The notes beneath the pieces were generated by a model, which was given only the letters and a program-made list of their open reading frames with translations, searched no databases and had not been told where the DNA came from. This document shows, one piece after another, positions 18,154 through 26,938 of a stretch of 64,000 bases of DNA (positions are counted from its first letter, which is position 1; each line of letters begins with the position of its first letter). The DNA comes from an uncultured SAR116 cluster alpha proteobacterium (lineage in GTDB: Bacteria > Pseudomonadota > Alphaproteobacteria > Puniceispirillales > Marisalimonadaceae): assembly GCA_902615025.1 (NCBI GenBank), contig CACMNV010000003.1, positions 1 to 64,000 of the forward strand, in the 5' to 3' direction. The translations under genes were made by a program, and so were the position numbers.

Positions 18154-18170
18154 TTTTTTCTCTCCTTTGC

Positions 18171-18989
18171 TTACCCAATCCTACCCGATATATATGCTTC
18201 TGTCTGTTTATCTTTAGGCATTGTGAATATTTTTTTTGTTTCTCCAACTTCAATCAATTCACCAAGATGAAAATAGGCCGTCCTCTGAGATATTCTGGCA
18301 GCTTGTTGCATTGAATGTGTAACAATTACTATAGAATAATTTTTGCCTAGTTGATTTATTAGCTCTTCAATTTTTGCAGTTGCTATAGGGTCTAAAGCAG
18401 AACAAGGTTCATCCATTAGAATTATTTCTGGGCTAACAGCAATTGCTCTTGCAATACATAATCTTTGTTGTTGCCCTCCTGACAAACCTGTTCCAGGAGA
18501 CTGTAATCTATCTTTAACTTCCTCCCATAACCCAGAATCTTTTAAAGAATTTTCAACAATAAAATCTAATTCTTCTTTCGATGATGAAAGCCCATGTATT
18601 TTAGGACCATATGCTACATTTTCATATATTGATTTTGGAAAAGGATTGGGTTTTTGAAAAACCATCCCTATTTTTGCTCTTAAGGTTACAACATCAATTT
18701 TTTCATCATATATATCTTCTTTATCAAGTGAAATACTCCCTTTTACTTTACAAGTATCTATTGTGTCATTCATTCTATTTAGACACCTTAAGAAAGTTGA
18801 CTTGCCGCACCCTGATGGTCCAATGAATGAGATAATTTCTCTTGATGCTATATCTATTGAAACATCTTTAATAGCTTGTTTCTCACCATAAAAAACATCC
18901 ACATTTCTACAAATAATTTTTGGGTCTTTTGAAAAAATTTCTCCAATAGTTTTTGTTTTCACATTATTTATATTTGAATTACTAACCAT
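18171..18989 (-). CDS. pstB: Phosphate ABC transporter ATP-binding protein
   Basis: PstB is the ATPase of the high-affinity phosphate importer. The 272-aa protein has Walker [20 protein letters not shown], the ABC signature [16 protein letters not shown], Walker [15 protein letters not shown] and the switch His in [12 protein letters not shown]. The CLNRMND and [12 protein letters not shown] segments are specific to PstB. It sits between pstA and phoU with 6- and 17-base gaps. An approximately 27-residue N-terminal extension precedes the ABC domain, common in alphaproteobacteria. Confidence 0.97.
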   Translation of the reverse strand: MVSNSNINNVKTKTIGEIFSKDPKIICRNVDVFYGEKQAIKDVSIDIASREIISFIGPSGCGKSTFLRCLNRMNDTIDTCKVKGSISLDKEDIYDEKIDVVTLRAKIGMVFQKPNPFPKSIYENVAYGPKIHGLSSSKEELDFIVENSLKDSGLWEEVKDRLQSPGTGLSGGQQQRLCIARAIAVSPEIILMDEPCSALDPIATAKIEELINQLGKNYSIVIVTHSMQQAARISQRTAYFHLGELIEVGETKKIFTMPKDKQTEAYISGRIG

Positions 18990-18995
18990 TACTTC

Positions 18996-20300
18996 CTACC
19001 ACCTTCTTTCTAGTTTTTTTCTAAGAATTACAGCAGCTGCATTCATAAAAATTAGAAAAACTAATAAAACAATAATAGCTGAACTAGTTTTTTGAATAAA
19101 CATTCTCTCTGCAAAATCAGCCCACATAAAAATTTGTACAGGAAGAACTGTACCTGGATCTGTAACACCTCCTGGTATATCAACAATAAATGCAACCATT
19201 CCAATCATTAACAATGGAGCTGTTTCACCTAATGCTTGTGCCATACCAATTATCGTTCCTGTAAGCATTCCTGGCATAGCTAAGGGTAAAACATGATGAA
19301 AAATAGTTTGTAGCTTAGATGCTCCTATTCCATAAGCAGCATCTTTTATACTAGGAGGAACTGCCCTAATTGCAGCTCTGGATGATATGATTATAGTTGG
19401 TAATGTCATCAAAGCTAGAACCATACCACCTAACAACGGAATAGATCTAGGCATTCCAAATACACCTATAAATATAGCCAAACCTAAAATACCAAAGACA
19501 ACTGAAGGGACTGCAGCTAAATTGTTAATATTAACTTCAATAATTTCGGTTATCCTGTTTTTTGGAGCAAATTCCTCTAAATAAACAGCAGTTGCAACAC
19601 CTAAAGGAAATGCGATGATAAAGCAAACTGCTAGAGTTAACATTGAACCAATAAAAGCACCTTTAATTCCAGCTATTTCTGGAGATCTTGATGCGCTTCC
19701 TGTCAAAATATAATCACTAAACTTATAGGAAATCCTGTTTTCAGCAGATAACTTATCGACAAATTTTATTACTGTGTCATTAATCCTTCTCTCTGAAGAT
19801 GGTGTTTCTCTTTTAATATATCCTCTTAAAAAACTATCTATATCATCATCAACAGCAAAAGTGATTGAAATGGTTTTACCTAGAATTTTTGAATTATCTA
19901 AGACCATTTTAGATATTCTTACATCAGCGTTAGAGGATATGATTTTTTTTGCAGCTTTTTTTTCTTTTCTTCCTTTAGGGTTTATAACCTTATATAGCGA
20001 TTCAAGAACTATTGACCGAGCATCACCATTATAAAGGGATTCTGGTGAAAGATCTCCTTTTGGATCAAGTCTATCTCTATCTAAGTACACATCCAAAGTA
20101 ACATAGTATTGAAAGAAACCAGGTATACCTTTAGAAAATATTGAAACAAATAAAAAAATTAAAAAACTTACTGCTAATCCTATCGCAATTCTACCATATG
20201 TTTTCAATCTAGCATCTTTTTTTCTTCGTCTTATAACTGATGATGCGACGATCTTGCTAGCTTCATCTGCTGTTAGCATTTTTGAGTTATTTTTATTCAT
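18996..20300 (-). CDS. pstA: Phosphate ABC transporter permease PstA
   Basis: Inner-membrane permease half of the Pst importer. The 434-aa protein is longer than E. coli PstA because a soluble region (about 60-215) follows the first membrane segment; this matches the DUF3333 N-terminal extension of alphaproteobacterial PstA. The permease core (about 215-430) has AVYLEEFAPKNRITEIIEVNINNLAAVPS (quoted in part: NINNLAAVPSVVFGILG) and the coupling-loop motif KDAAYGIGASKLQTIFHHVLP. It overlaps pstC by eight bases. Confidence 0.95.
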   Translation of the reverse strand: MNKNNSKMLTADEASKIVASSVIRRRKKDARLKTYGRIAIGLAVSFLIFLFVSIFSKGIPGFFQYYVTLDVYLDRDRLDPKGDLSPESLYNGDARSIVLESLYKVINPKGRKEKKAAKKIISSNADVRISKMVLDNSKILGKTISITFAVDDDIDSFLRGYIKRETPSSERRINDTVIKFVDKLSAENRISYKFSDYILTGSASRSPEIAGIKGAFIGSMLTLAVCFIIAFPLGVATAVYLEEFAPKNRITEIIEVNINNLAAVPSVVFGILGLAIFIGVFGMPRSIPLLGGMVLALMTLPTIIISSRAAIRAVPPSIKDAAYGIGASKLQTIFHHVLPLAMPGMLTGTIIGMAQALGETAPLLMIGMVAFIVDIPGGVTDPGTVLPVQIFMWADFAERMFIQKTSSAIIVLLVFLIFMNAAAVILRKKLERRW

Positions 20301-21678
20301 ACTGTTCTCGATATTTTTTAACTACGTGTAACGCATAAAAATTTAAAATCAGTGTTATTACAATCAAAGTTAATGCTAGTGCAAATGCTGATAAAGTCTT
20401 TGCAGATTCAAACTCTTGGTCACCAACTAAAATTGTAACAATTTGAGCTGTAACTGTAGTCACTGCATCAAGAGGGTTAAATGATAAATTAGCTGCAAGG
20501 CCAGCTGCCATTACAACAATCATGGTTTCTCCAATTGCTCTTGAGACTGCTAAGATAATACTTGCAATAATTCCCGGAAGTGCTGCAGGAATAATAACAT
20601 TTGTAATAACTTCATTCTTTGTAGAACCTAAACCATATCCAGCATCCCTAAGAGACTGGGGCACAGCGTTAATTACATCATCAGACAACGAGGATATAAA
20701 GGGAATAATCATTATTCCCATAACAAATCCTGCAGCTAAAGCTGATTCTGAAGCTACATCTAAACCTATAAGAGAGCCACCATTTCTCATCAATGGAGCA
20801 ACAGTTAATGCAGCAAAAAAACCGTAAACTACAGTCGGTATACCAGCTAAAATTTCAAGTAAAGGTTTGAAAATTGATCGCTCTTTTTTATTTGCATATT
20901 CAGACAAATAAACAGCGCTAAATAATCCAATTGGAACTGAAACACATAGAGCTATTAGAGATATTAAAAAAGTCCCTACAAACAGTGGAACTGAACCATA
21001 TGAAGCCAAGCCTTCTTGTCCAGAACCTGCTCGTTCAGCTCCTTCAAATTGTGGATTCCATGTTAATCCAAATAGAAATTCTGACGCAGGTATAATTGCA
21101 AAAAAACGTAAAGACTCAAAAATTACAGAAAATACAATTCCTATTGTTGTTAAAATTGCTATGATTGAACTAAGTCCTAAAAGAGAAATAATAATTTTTT
21201 CAACAGAATTTCTTGACCTAAATTCTTGGTGTATGTTTTTAAAACCCAAATATCCAATTCCTAAAGCTAAAGAAATTGAACAGAAAAAATTTAAAATTAA
21301 AGATTGATTATTCCATTCAATCATTTGATTTGAAGCTATAGTAACCCAATCAGGTTGTTCTCCAAAGTAAATACCTCTAACTGCATTATCAATCTGCGCA
21401 AGTACAATTATTTTATTAAAATCAGGAGAATTCAAAATTTCTTTTGGAACGAATTCCATAATTAAATTAGAAAATAAGATCCCATCAAATACCAATATTA
21501 GTAGATATGAAAAAAGTGATGGTATAATTGAATATAGAGCTACATATATACCATAATAATGAGGTAAAGAATTTAGTTTTAATTGTTTGTTTTTTAGAGA
21601 CAAAGCGGTTTTATTTCCAAAATAAAACCATAGTAATGATATAAGAAGAAGTAGTATAAGCAATGTATATTCGTTCAC
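20293..21678 (-). CDS. pstC: Phosphate ABC transporter permease PstC
   Basis: Second permease half of the Pst importer, 461 aa. It has additional N-terminal membrane segments (about 4-20, 45-70, 130-150) before the permease core. The core shows VPIGLFSAVYLSEYANKKER, LLEILAGIPTVVYGFFA and the ATPase-coupling motif SLRDAGYGLGSTKNEVITNV (about 340-358). Order pstS-pstC-pstA-pstB-phoU is canonical. A strong intercistronic hairpin separates it from pstS. Confidence 0.95.
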   Translation of the reverse strand: MNEYTLLILLLLISLLWFYFGNKTALSLKNKQLKLNSLPHYYGIYVALYSIIPSLFSYLLILVFDGILFSNLIMEFVPKEILNSPDFNKIIVLAQIDNAVRGIYFGEQPDWVTIASNQMIEWNNQSLILNFFCSISLALGIGYLGFKNIHQEFRSRNSVEKIIISLLGLSSIIAILTTIGIVFSVIFESLRFFAIIPASEFLFGLTWNPQFEGAERAGSGQEGLASYGSVPLFVGTFLISLIALCVSVPIGLFSAVYLSEYANKKERSIFKPLLEILAGIPTVVYGFFAALTVAPLMRNGGSLIGLDVASESALAAGFVMGIMIIPFISSLSDDVINAVPQSLRDAGYGLGSTKNEVITNVIIPAALPGIIASIILAVSRAIGETMIVVMAAGLAANLSFNPLDAVTTVTAQIVTILVGDQEFESAKTLSAFALALTLIVITLILNFYALHVVKKYREQYE

Positions 21679-21701
21679 TTATTTACCCCTTTTAAATGAG
21701 A

Positions 21702-21729
21702 TGAGACTACCATAGACATAGTAGTCTCA
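21702..21729 (-). promoter_or_regulatory. Intercistronic stem-loop between pstS and pstC
   Basis: A perfect 9-bp stem, TGAGACTAC paired with GTAGTCTCA, with a 10-base loop, lies in the 64-base gap between the pstS stop and the pstC start. No run of U follows on either strand, so it is not a standard intrinsic terminator. Such hairpins after binding-protein genes usually protect the upstream mRNA segment from 3' exonucleases, keeping the binding protein in excess over the permease. That role is inferred here. Confidence 0.75.
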
Positions 21730-21742
21730 CAAGTTTATAAGC

Positions 21743-22777
21743 TTATTTTTTTAACATATCTGCAGTTAAAACAGGAAGTTCTTTCATTGCCTTTGCATAC
21801 TTTGCTCTTTCTGCAGCAGGCATTGGTATCATGCCAGCATCAGCCAACATGCCATCATTACCCCAATTAGCTACCCATTTATCCATATATTTATCAATAC
21901 CCTTAATAACTCCTATGTGTTGATGTTTAACATAAAAGTAAAGAGCTCTTGATACAGAGTAGTTATTACCTGCGATATTTTCGAAAGTTGGAGCTGTCTT
22001 ACTAATTATTGCACCTTGGAGTGTGTCAGAATTTTGATCTAGATATGAAAAACCAAAGATACCATAAGCGTTTGGATCTTCTTGAAGTTTTTGTACAATT
22101 AAATTATCTTGCTCACCAGCTTCAATAAAAGCACCGTCAGTTCTCATAGCCCTACACTTTTTTCCTTTTTTATCGCCTCTGGCTTTTGATGCAGCTTTTG
22201 CTTCTTTGTCTTTTGCACAATAACCTTTTTGGTTTACCATTTCTGCATAAGAAGCTCTTGTACCAGAAGTTGTTGGTGGACCATAAACTCTTATTTCAAT
22301 GTCTGGTAATGAAGGATTAATATCACTCCATTTTTTATATGGATTATCAACCCATTTACCGTTCATTGGAATTTTAGCTGTTAACGCTTTTCCAAGGTCA
22401 GCTTTAGATATTTCTAACAACTTCCCTTTTTTAGAATTAGCAACAACAATTCCATCATATCCAACTTTAATTTCAGTTAGCTTAACTTTATTTTTATCGC
22501 AAAAAGCTAATTCTTTTGCCTTCATTCTGGATGATGCATTTCCAATATCGATAAATTTAGTACCAATTCCTTCACAAACACCTTTCTTACCAACTGAAGA
22601 ACCACCTGATTCTACAACTGGTGTTTTGATTGTTGGATCTTTTCCAAAAGTTTCAGCAATAATGGTCGCAAAAGGCAGCACTGTAGATGAACCAGCAATG
22701 CTAATATGCTCTCTTGCATTCGAAGCTGTCGCACTCAAAGCAAATGCAAAAACAGCAATGATTAATTTTTTTAACAT
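21743..22777 (-). CDS. pstS: Phosphate ABC transporter periplasmic phosphate-binding protein
   Basis: PstS captures phosphate in the periplasm. The 344-aa protein has a signal peptide (MLKKLIIAVFAFALSATASNA, cleavage near residue 21), then HISIAGSSTVLPFA with the phosphate-contacting Ser/Thr, VESGGSSVGKKGVCEG, DIGNASSRMK, and a second-domain loop PPTTSGTRASYAE, all in positions of PstS phosphate ligands. C-terminal part is lysine-rich, unlike the acidic proteins around it, typical of marine alphaproteobacterial PstS. It is the first gene of the pst operon, behind a Pho box. Confidence 0.95.
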   Translation of the reverse strand: MLKKLIIAVFAFALSATASNAREHISIAGSSTVLPFATIIAETFGKDPTIKTPVVESGGSSVGKKGVCEGIGTKFIDIGNASSRMKAKELAFCDKNKVKLTEIKVGYDGIVVANSKKGKLLEISKADLGKALTAKIPMNGKWVDNPYKKWSDINPSLPDIEIRVYGPPTTSGTRASYAEMVNQKGYCAKDKEAKAASKARGDKKGKKCRAMRTDGAFIEAGEQDNLIVQKLQEDPNAYGIFGFSYLDQNSDTLQGAIISKTAPTFENIAGNNYSVSRALYFYVKHQHIGVIKGIDKYMDKWVANWGNDGMLADAGMIPMPAAERAKYAKAMKELPVLTADMLKK

Positions 22778-22823
22778 AAATACTCCATAAAAATTTTATT
22801 CTTGATGACTGATTCGCATTGCA

Positions 22824-22857
22824 AATATATTAAAATAATATTACATTTTTGTTACAA
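22824..22857 (-). promoter_or_regulatory. Pho box and promoter of the pst operon
   Basis: On the minus strand TTGTAAC-AAAA-ATGTAAT (22857-22840) is a pair of 7-base direct repeats with the 4-base spacer of a PhoB box (consensus CTGTCAT-N4-CTGTCAT). Exactly ten bases further lies TATATT (22829-22824), the spacing normally seen between a Pho box and the -10 element. Predicted transcription start is near 22817, giving a leader of about 40 bases before the pstS ATG. PhoB itself is not encoded in the window. The sequence match is direct; regulation by PhoB is inferred. Confidence 0.8.
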
Positions 22858-22918
22858 AATTGTATAAAACCCTTTTTTTAAATTATAGTAAATAGTTAAA
22901 AATAATCTGGATATTAAA

Positions 22919-23695
22919 TTGCAAGAATTTAAATTTTTAAACTATCAAATTAACTCTCAAATTGCAGAAATAATTATAAATCGACCACCATTAAATGCAT
23001 TTAATATTCAACTTCTCGATGAAATATTAAGCTCTTTAGAATTAGCAAAAAATGATAGGACTGTAAGAGCAGTCTTAATTAAAAGTAATCTTGAGAAAAT
23101 ATTCTGCGCTGGTTTAGATCTTGATATTCTAATTGATAAACCAATTTTAAAAGTAAGAGAATTTCTTGAAAGACTCTACGTCAAACTTTGGGATATACAA
23201 TATAATATGGGAAAGCCGACAATAGCTGTCGTAAACGGTTCTGCTAGAGGAGGTAGAATGACATTAGCGATTTCTTGTGATGTTATTTTAGCCTCAGAGG
23301 ATGCATCTTTTGGCTACCCAGAGATAAATTTAGGGCTTCCACCTGCTATACATTTTATTCATTTGCCTAAAATTATAGGTAGGTATAAAGCTTTTGAATT
23401 ACTTTTTAGTGGCCAAACATTCGGAACTAAAGAAGCATTTTCAATGGGGCTAATTAATAATATTTTTGTTAAATCAAAATTAAATGAAGAAGCAGAAAAA
23501 TTGGCATTAACATTTTCTCAAAAATCAGCTAATTCTATGAGATTAAGTAGAGCTGCTTTTATGAGAGCAAATGATTTTGATTATAGAAGAAGTGTTGCTA
23601 ATGCTGTTGAAGACTTTTGTAATGCAACTGTTACTCCAGATGCTCAAGAAGGGTTAAAAGCATTTTTAGAAAAAAGAACTCCTAATTGGGATTAA
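22919..23695 (+). CDS. Enoyl-CoA hydratase/isomerase family protein
   Basis: A 258-aa crotonase-fold enzyme acting on acyl-CoA esters. It has ALKS-like VLIKSNLEKIFCAGLDLDIL with the first oxyanion-hole backbone, then VNGSARGGRMTLAISCDVILAS with the second oxyanion-hole Gly-Gly region, and FGYPEINLGLPP. The usual catalytic Glu position in the second region is occupied differently from E. coli FadB, so the reaction is uncertain. The start is TTG at 22919. It is divergent from pstS across a 141-base region and 47 bases ahead of the arsenate GAPDH gene, so it may share a transcript with it. Confidence 0.8.
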   Translation: MQEFKFLNYQINSQIAEIIINRPPLNAFNIQLLDEILSSLELAKNDRTVRAVLIKSNLEKIFCAGLDLDILIDKPILKVREFLERLYVKLWDIQYNMGKPTIAVVNGSARGGRMTLAISCDVILASEDASFGYPEINLGLPPAIHFIHLPKIIGRYKAFELLFSGQTFGTKEAFSMGLINNIFVKSKLNEEAEKLALTFSQKSANSMRLSRAAFMRANDFDYRRSVANAVEDFCNATVTPDAQEGLKAFLEKRTPNWD

Positions 23696-23742
23696 ATTTA
23701 AGAAATTAATAAATATGTAATATTTGTCTGATAGTAAAACTT

Positions 23743-24750
23743 ATGAAAAATGTTAACTTTGCAATAAATGGCTTAGGTAGAATAGGTAAATTACTTTTTC
23801 GTGCTTTATTTGATAAAGGCCTATCTATTAAATTGGTTAATGAGATAAATGGTAATTTAGAGATTAATTCTGAATTATTAATTCATGATTCTATTCATGG
23901 TAAATGGGATAAAGATATATTCCTCAATAAAAATGATTTAAAGATAAATAATAGTATTATTAAATTTTCAAACTATGAAAATTTAAATGATATTCAACTA
24001 TCGGATATTGATATTTTAATTGATTGTACCGGAAAAAATAAAAATTTCGAATACTTAAGTAATTACATAAAAAATGGCGTTAAAAAGGTGATTGTTTCTG
24101 CTCCAATAGATGATCCAAAAATATTAAATTTAGTGTATGGCATTAATCACTATTTATATAATGAAAATGAACATAACATCATTACAGGAGCAAGTTGCAC
24201 AACAAATTGCATAGCTCCTATTGTAAAAGTTATTCATGATAATCTCAAAATTAATCATGGATCAATAACAACAATTCATAACATCACAAATAGTCAAACT
24301 ATCATTGATAAGCCTTCTTCAAATCTTAGAAGATCAAGAGCATCAATGACAAATCTTATTCCAACAACTACAGGTTCTGCTAAGGCCATTAATCTGATCT
24401 ACCCTGACTTAAAAGGTAAATTAAATGGGCATGCTATCAGAGTACCTGTAATTAATGCCTCTTTAACAGACTGTGTTTTTGAAGTTAAACAAAACACTTC
24501 TAAAGAAGAAGTTAATAAACTTTTAAAAGAAGCATCAAAAAATAAATTAAAAAACATACTTGGGTATGAAGAAAAATTATTAGTTTCATCTGATTATTTA
24601 AATGATCCAAGAAGTACAATAATTGATGCAGATTCAACAATGGTAGTTAATGAAACTCATGTTAAAGTTTATGCTTGGTATGATAATGAATGGGGCTACG
24701 TAAATAGATTAGCTGATATCGCAAGTATGGTTGGGAAATCAATTTGTTAA
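23743..24750 (+). CDS. ArsJ-associated glyceraldehyde-3-phosphate dehydrogenase
   Basis: A 335-aa type I GAPDH. NAD site INGLGRIGKLLFRALF, catalytic Cys in ASCTTNCIAP (about 153), and LRRSRASMTNLIPTTTGSAK are intact, and the C-terminus has YAWYDNEWGYVNRLAD. In GAPDHs encoded beside arsJ the enzyme uses arsenate in place of phosphate to make 1-arseno-3-phosphoglycerate, which ArsJ exports (Rosen laboratory work on ArsJ). The segment TTIHNITNSQTIIDKP and the tightly coupled arsJ (7-base overlap) fit that specialised branch rather than the glycolytic housekeeping enzyme, whose usual HAYTNDQ motif is replaced. Arsenate role is inferred from the pairing. Confidence 0.88.
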   Translation: MKNVNFAINGLGRIGKLLFRALFDKGLSIKLVNEINGNLEINSELLIHDSIHGKWDKDIFLNKNDLKINNSIIKFSNYENLNDIQLSDIDILIDCTGKNKNFEYLSNYIKNGVKKVIVSAPIDDPKILNLVYGINHYLYNENEHNIITGASCTTNCIAPIVKVIHDNLKINHGSITTIHNITNSQTIIDKPSSNLRRSRASMTNLIPTTTGSAKAINLIYPDLKGKLNGHAIRVPVINASLTDCVFEVKQNTSKEEVNKLLKEASKNKLKNILGYEEKLLVSSDYLNDPRSTIIDADSTMVVNETHVKVYAWYDNEWGYVNRLADIASMVGKSIC

Positions 24751-26000
24751 GCTCAATTAACTTCAAAGACAAAAATATTTTTTCATATTTACTAGTAACT
24801 ATATCCTATTGGTCTTTTATGTTGACTGATGGGGCATTAAGAATGCTGGTATTATTACATTTTCATGTTTTAGGTTTTAACCCAATACAACTAGCTTATC
24901 TTTTCTTATTATATGAATTCGCTGGTATTGTAACCAATCTTTCAGCAGGATGGCTTGCATCAAAATTTGGTTTAAATATTACACTTTTTTCAGGATTAAT
25001 TTTACAAATAATTTCTTTATTATTGTTAACTCAGGTAAATGAAAATTGGACTATTTTAGCTTCCGTTGTTTTTGTTATGTTTGTCCAGGGTTTATCTGGT
25101 GTCTCAAAAGACTTAACAAAAATGAGTTCTAAAAGTGCTGTGAAATTACTAGCACCAGAAAAAAATACCAAACTATTTAAATGGGTTAGCTTTTTAACTG
25201 GTTCAAAAAATACAGTTAAAGGGTTAGGTTTTTTTATTGGTGGACTTTTACTATACCTATTTGATTTTCAAACTTCCCTTGTAATCATGAGTATTATTTT
25301 ATTTGTAGTACTTATTATATCTTATATTACAATACCAAAAAATTTGGGGACCATAGATAAAAAAGTAAAGTTTTCAGAGGTATTTTCTAAAAATAAAAAT
25401 ATCAATTTCTTAAGTTTGAGTAGAGTGTTTTTATTTGGTGCTCGTGATGTATGGTTTGTAGTGGGACTGCCATTATTTTTTTATTCAATTTTATCTGATG
25501 GCTCGGTAAATAATAATAAAAATGCTTTTTTTATAATCGGATCATTTTTAGCGTTTTGGATAATAATCTATGGTATTATTCAAACTCTAACACCTAAATT
25601 GACAAAAAATCAAATTTCAAAAACTTCTTCAGTACAAGTCGCTAAAAACTGGAGTTTATATTTGTTTCCAATTCCAATAATTTTATTCTTTTTACTTAAA
25701 TTGCATCCATCTAATGAAAATTTTAATTTAGTTATTACAATTATAATTTTATTGGTTTTTTGTATTTTCTTTGCAATAAATTCATCTCTTCATTCCTTTT
25801 TAATTTTAAAATTTACTGATAAAAAAAGAGTTGCTTTAGATGTAGGCTTTTATTATATGTCCAATGCTGCAGGAAGATTAGTTGGAACTTTATTTTCTGG
25901 ATTATCATATACATTTGGTGGTATGGAATTTTGTTTATTCATAAGTTCAGTTTTTCTTTTAATTAACAGACTTAGTATGAGTAATATTAAAGAACAATAA
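24744..26000 (+). CDS. arsJ: Organoarsenical efflux MFS transporter ArsJ
   Basis: ArsJ is a major-facilitator exporter of 1-arseno-3-phosphoglycerate, which then breaks down outside the cell, giving arsenate resistance without reduction. The 418-aa protein has the family-specific SYWSFMLTDGALRMLVLLHF at the N-terminus, FLLYEFAGIVTNLSAGWLA, LSGVSKDLTKMSSKSAVKLL and LTGSKNTVKGLGFFIGGLL, and ends with a GFYYMSNAAGRLVGTLFSGL segment. Start is TTG overlapping the GAPDH stop by seven bases. No ArsR repressor is visible. A decayed copy of its 3' third lies at 33.1-33.4 kb. Confidence 0.9.
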   Translation: MLSSINFKDKNIFSYLLVTISYWSFMLTDGALRMLVLLHFHVLGFNPIQLAYLFLLYEFAGIVTNLSAGWLASKFGLNITLFSGLILQIISLLLLTQVNENWTILASVVFVMFVQGLSGVSKDLTKMSSKSAVKLLAPEKNTKLFKWVSFLTGSKNTVKGLGFFIGGLLLYLFDFQTSLVIMSIILFVVLIISYITIPKNLGTIDKKVKFSEVFSKNKNINFLSLSRVFLFGARDVWFVVGLPLFFYSILSDGSVNNNKNAFFIIGSFLAFWIIIYGIIQTLTPKLTKNQISKTSSVQVAKNWSLYLFPIPIILFFLLKLHPSNENFNLVITIIILLVFCIFFAINSSLHSFLILKFTDKKRVALDVGFYYMSNAAGRLVGTLFSGLSYTFGGMEFCLFISSVFLLINRLSMSNIKEQ

Positions 26001-26089
26001 AACCACATTTCTTTTATTCATAATTTAAGTATTAAAAAACATAGTATATAATTATTATAATTTATTAAAACTATTCTGAGGAACTGAGC

Positions 26090-26920
26090 ATGAACGAAAT
26101 AGTAAAAGTTTACTGGCAACCAGGTTGTTCAAGTTGTTTAAAAACAAAAGAGTTTCTTGAAATAAATAATATTAAATTTGAATCAATAAATATATTAGAA
26201 GATCCAAGAGGATTTAAAGATTTAGAAAAGTTTGGCTTAAGGATGGTTCCTATTGTTATTAAAGGAGAAAACTGGGCAAATGGTGCTGTTTTTAGAGATG
26301 TAGCAAAAGTTGCAAAATTCACTTATAACGAGCATAGAATGCTTGAGCCTAACATCATTTTTTCAAAAATTATTCAAATCAACGAAATTACATGTTCTTT
26401 TTTAAAACAAATACCAGTATCAAAATTAGATGTTATATTACCAGGACGACCAAGGTCATATAGACAGTTAATTTATCATATTTTTAATATTCCAGAGGTC
26501 TTTTTAAATTACTTTCAAAATGATACCCCTTACACTTATGAAGCTTTACTATCAATACTACCTGATCAAATTAAAGATGAAAACGATCTCTATAATTATG
26601 CTGAAGATATTAAGTCAAGATTTGAAAGTTGGTGGTTTAATGAAGGAAAGAATTTTGGTTTTTCGAAACCAGCTAATGTGTATTATGGAGAGGTTTCATT
26701 TCATGAAGTACTTGAAAGAACAGCCTGGCATTCAGGTCAACATTGCCGGCAAGTTGAATTACTTCTTAAGGAGAAGCTTAATATAATTCCAAAAATTGCA
26801 TTAAATGAAACTTTGTTTGCAGGACTTCCTATGCCATCTAATATTTGGGATAACGAAAGATCTTTCTCTGAAAGTTCTTATGATGGTCAAGTTAAAGAAG
26901 ATTTAAGTATAAAAGAATAA
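26090..26920 (+). CDS. Glutaredoxin domain fused to a DinB-like domain
   Basis: A 276-aa two-domain protein. Residues 1-80 form a glutaredoxin: VYWQPGCSSCLKTKEFLE with the redox CxxC pair, and the cis-Pro loop RMVPIVIKGENWANG. Residues about 95-250 look like a DinB/YfiT four-helix bundle, with a His in YRQLIYHIFNIPEVF and the HxxxH metal motif in AWHSGQHCRQVELL, giving the expected three His ligands. The fusion suggests a thiol-dependent (glutathione, mycothiol-like or other) transferase or redox enzyme, but no activity is known. It lies 89 bases after arsJ on the same strand; membership of the arsenate operon is possible but not shown. Confidence 0.78.
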   Translation: MNEIVKVYWQPGCSSCLKTKEFLEINNIKFESINILEDPRGFKDLEKFGLRMVPIVIKGENWANGAVFRDVAKVAKFTYNEHRMLEPNIIFSKIIQINEITCSFLKQIPVSKLDVILPGRPRSYRQLIYHIFNIPEVFLNYFQNDTPYTYEALLSILPDQIKDENDLYNYAEDIKSRFESWWFNEGKNFGFSKPANVYYGEVSFHEVLERTAWHSGQHCRQVELLLKEKLNIIPKIALNETLFAGLPMPSNIWDNERSFSESSYDGQVKEDLSIKE

Positions 26921-26938
26921 TTTGTTATTCTTATTTAA

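Noticed and set aside
22299-22790. 163-aa ORF on the plus strand across pstS
   Set aside because: Exact antisense shadow of a well-supported gene with no family features; the same applies to 1118-1444, 19774-20034, 20522-20827 and 58700-59023.
23705-23730. Second Pho box before the GAPDH gene (TATGTAATATTTGTCTGATAG)
   Set aside because: The two TGT half-sites are nine bases apart, not the eleven required, so the resemblance is chance.
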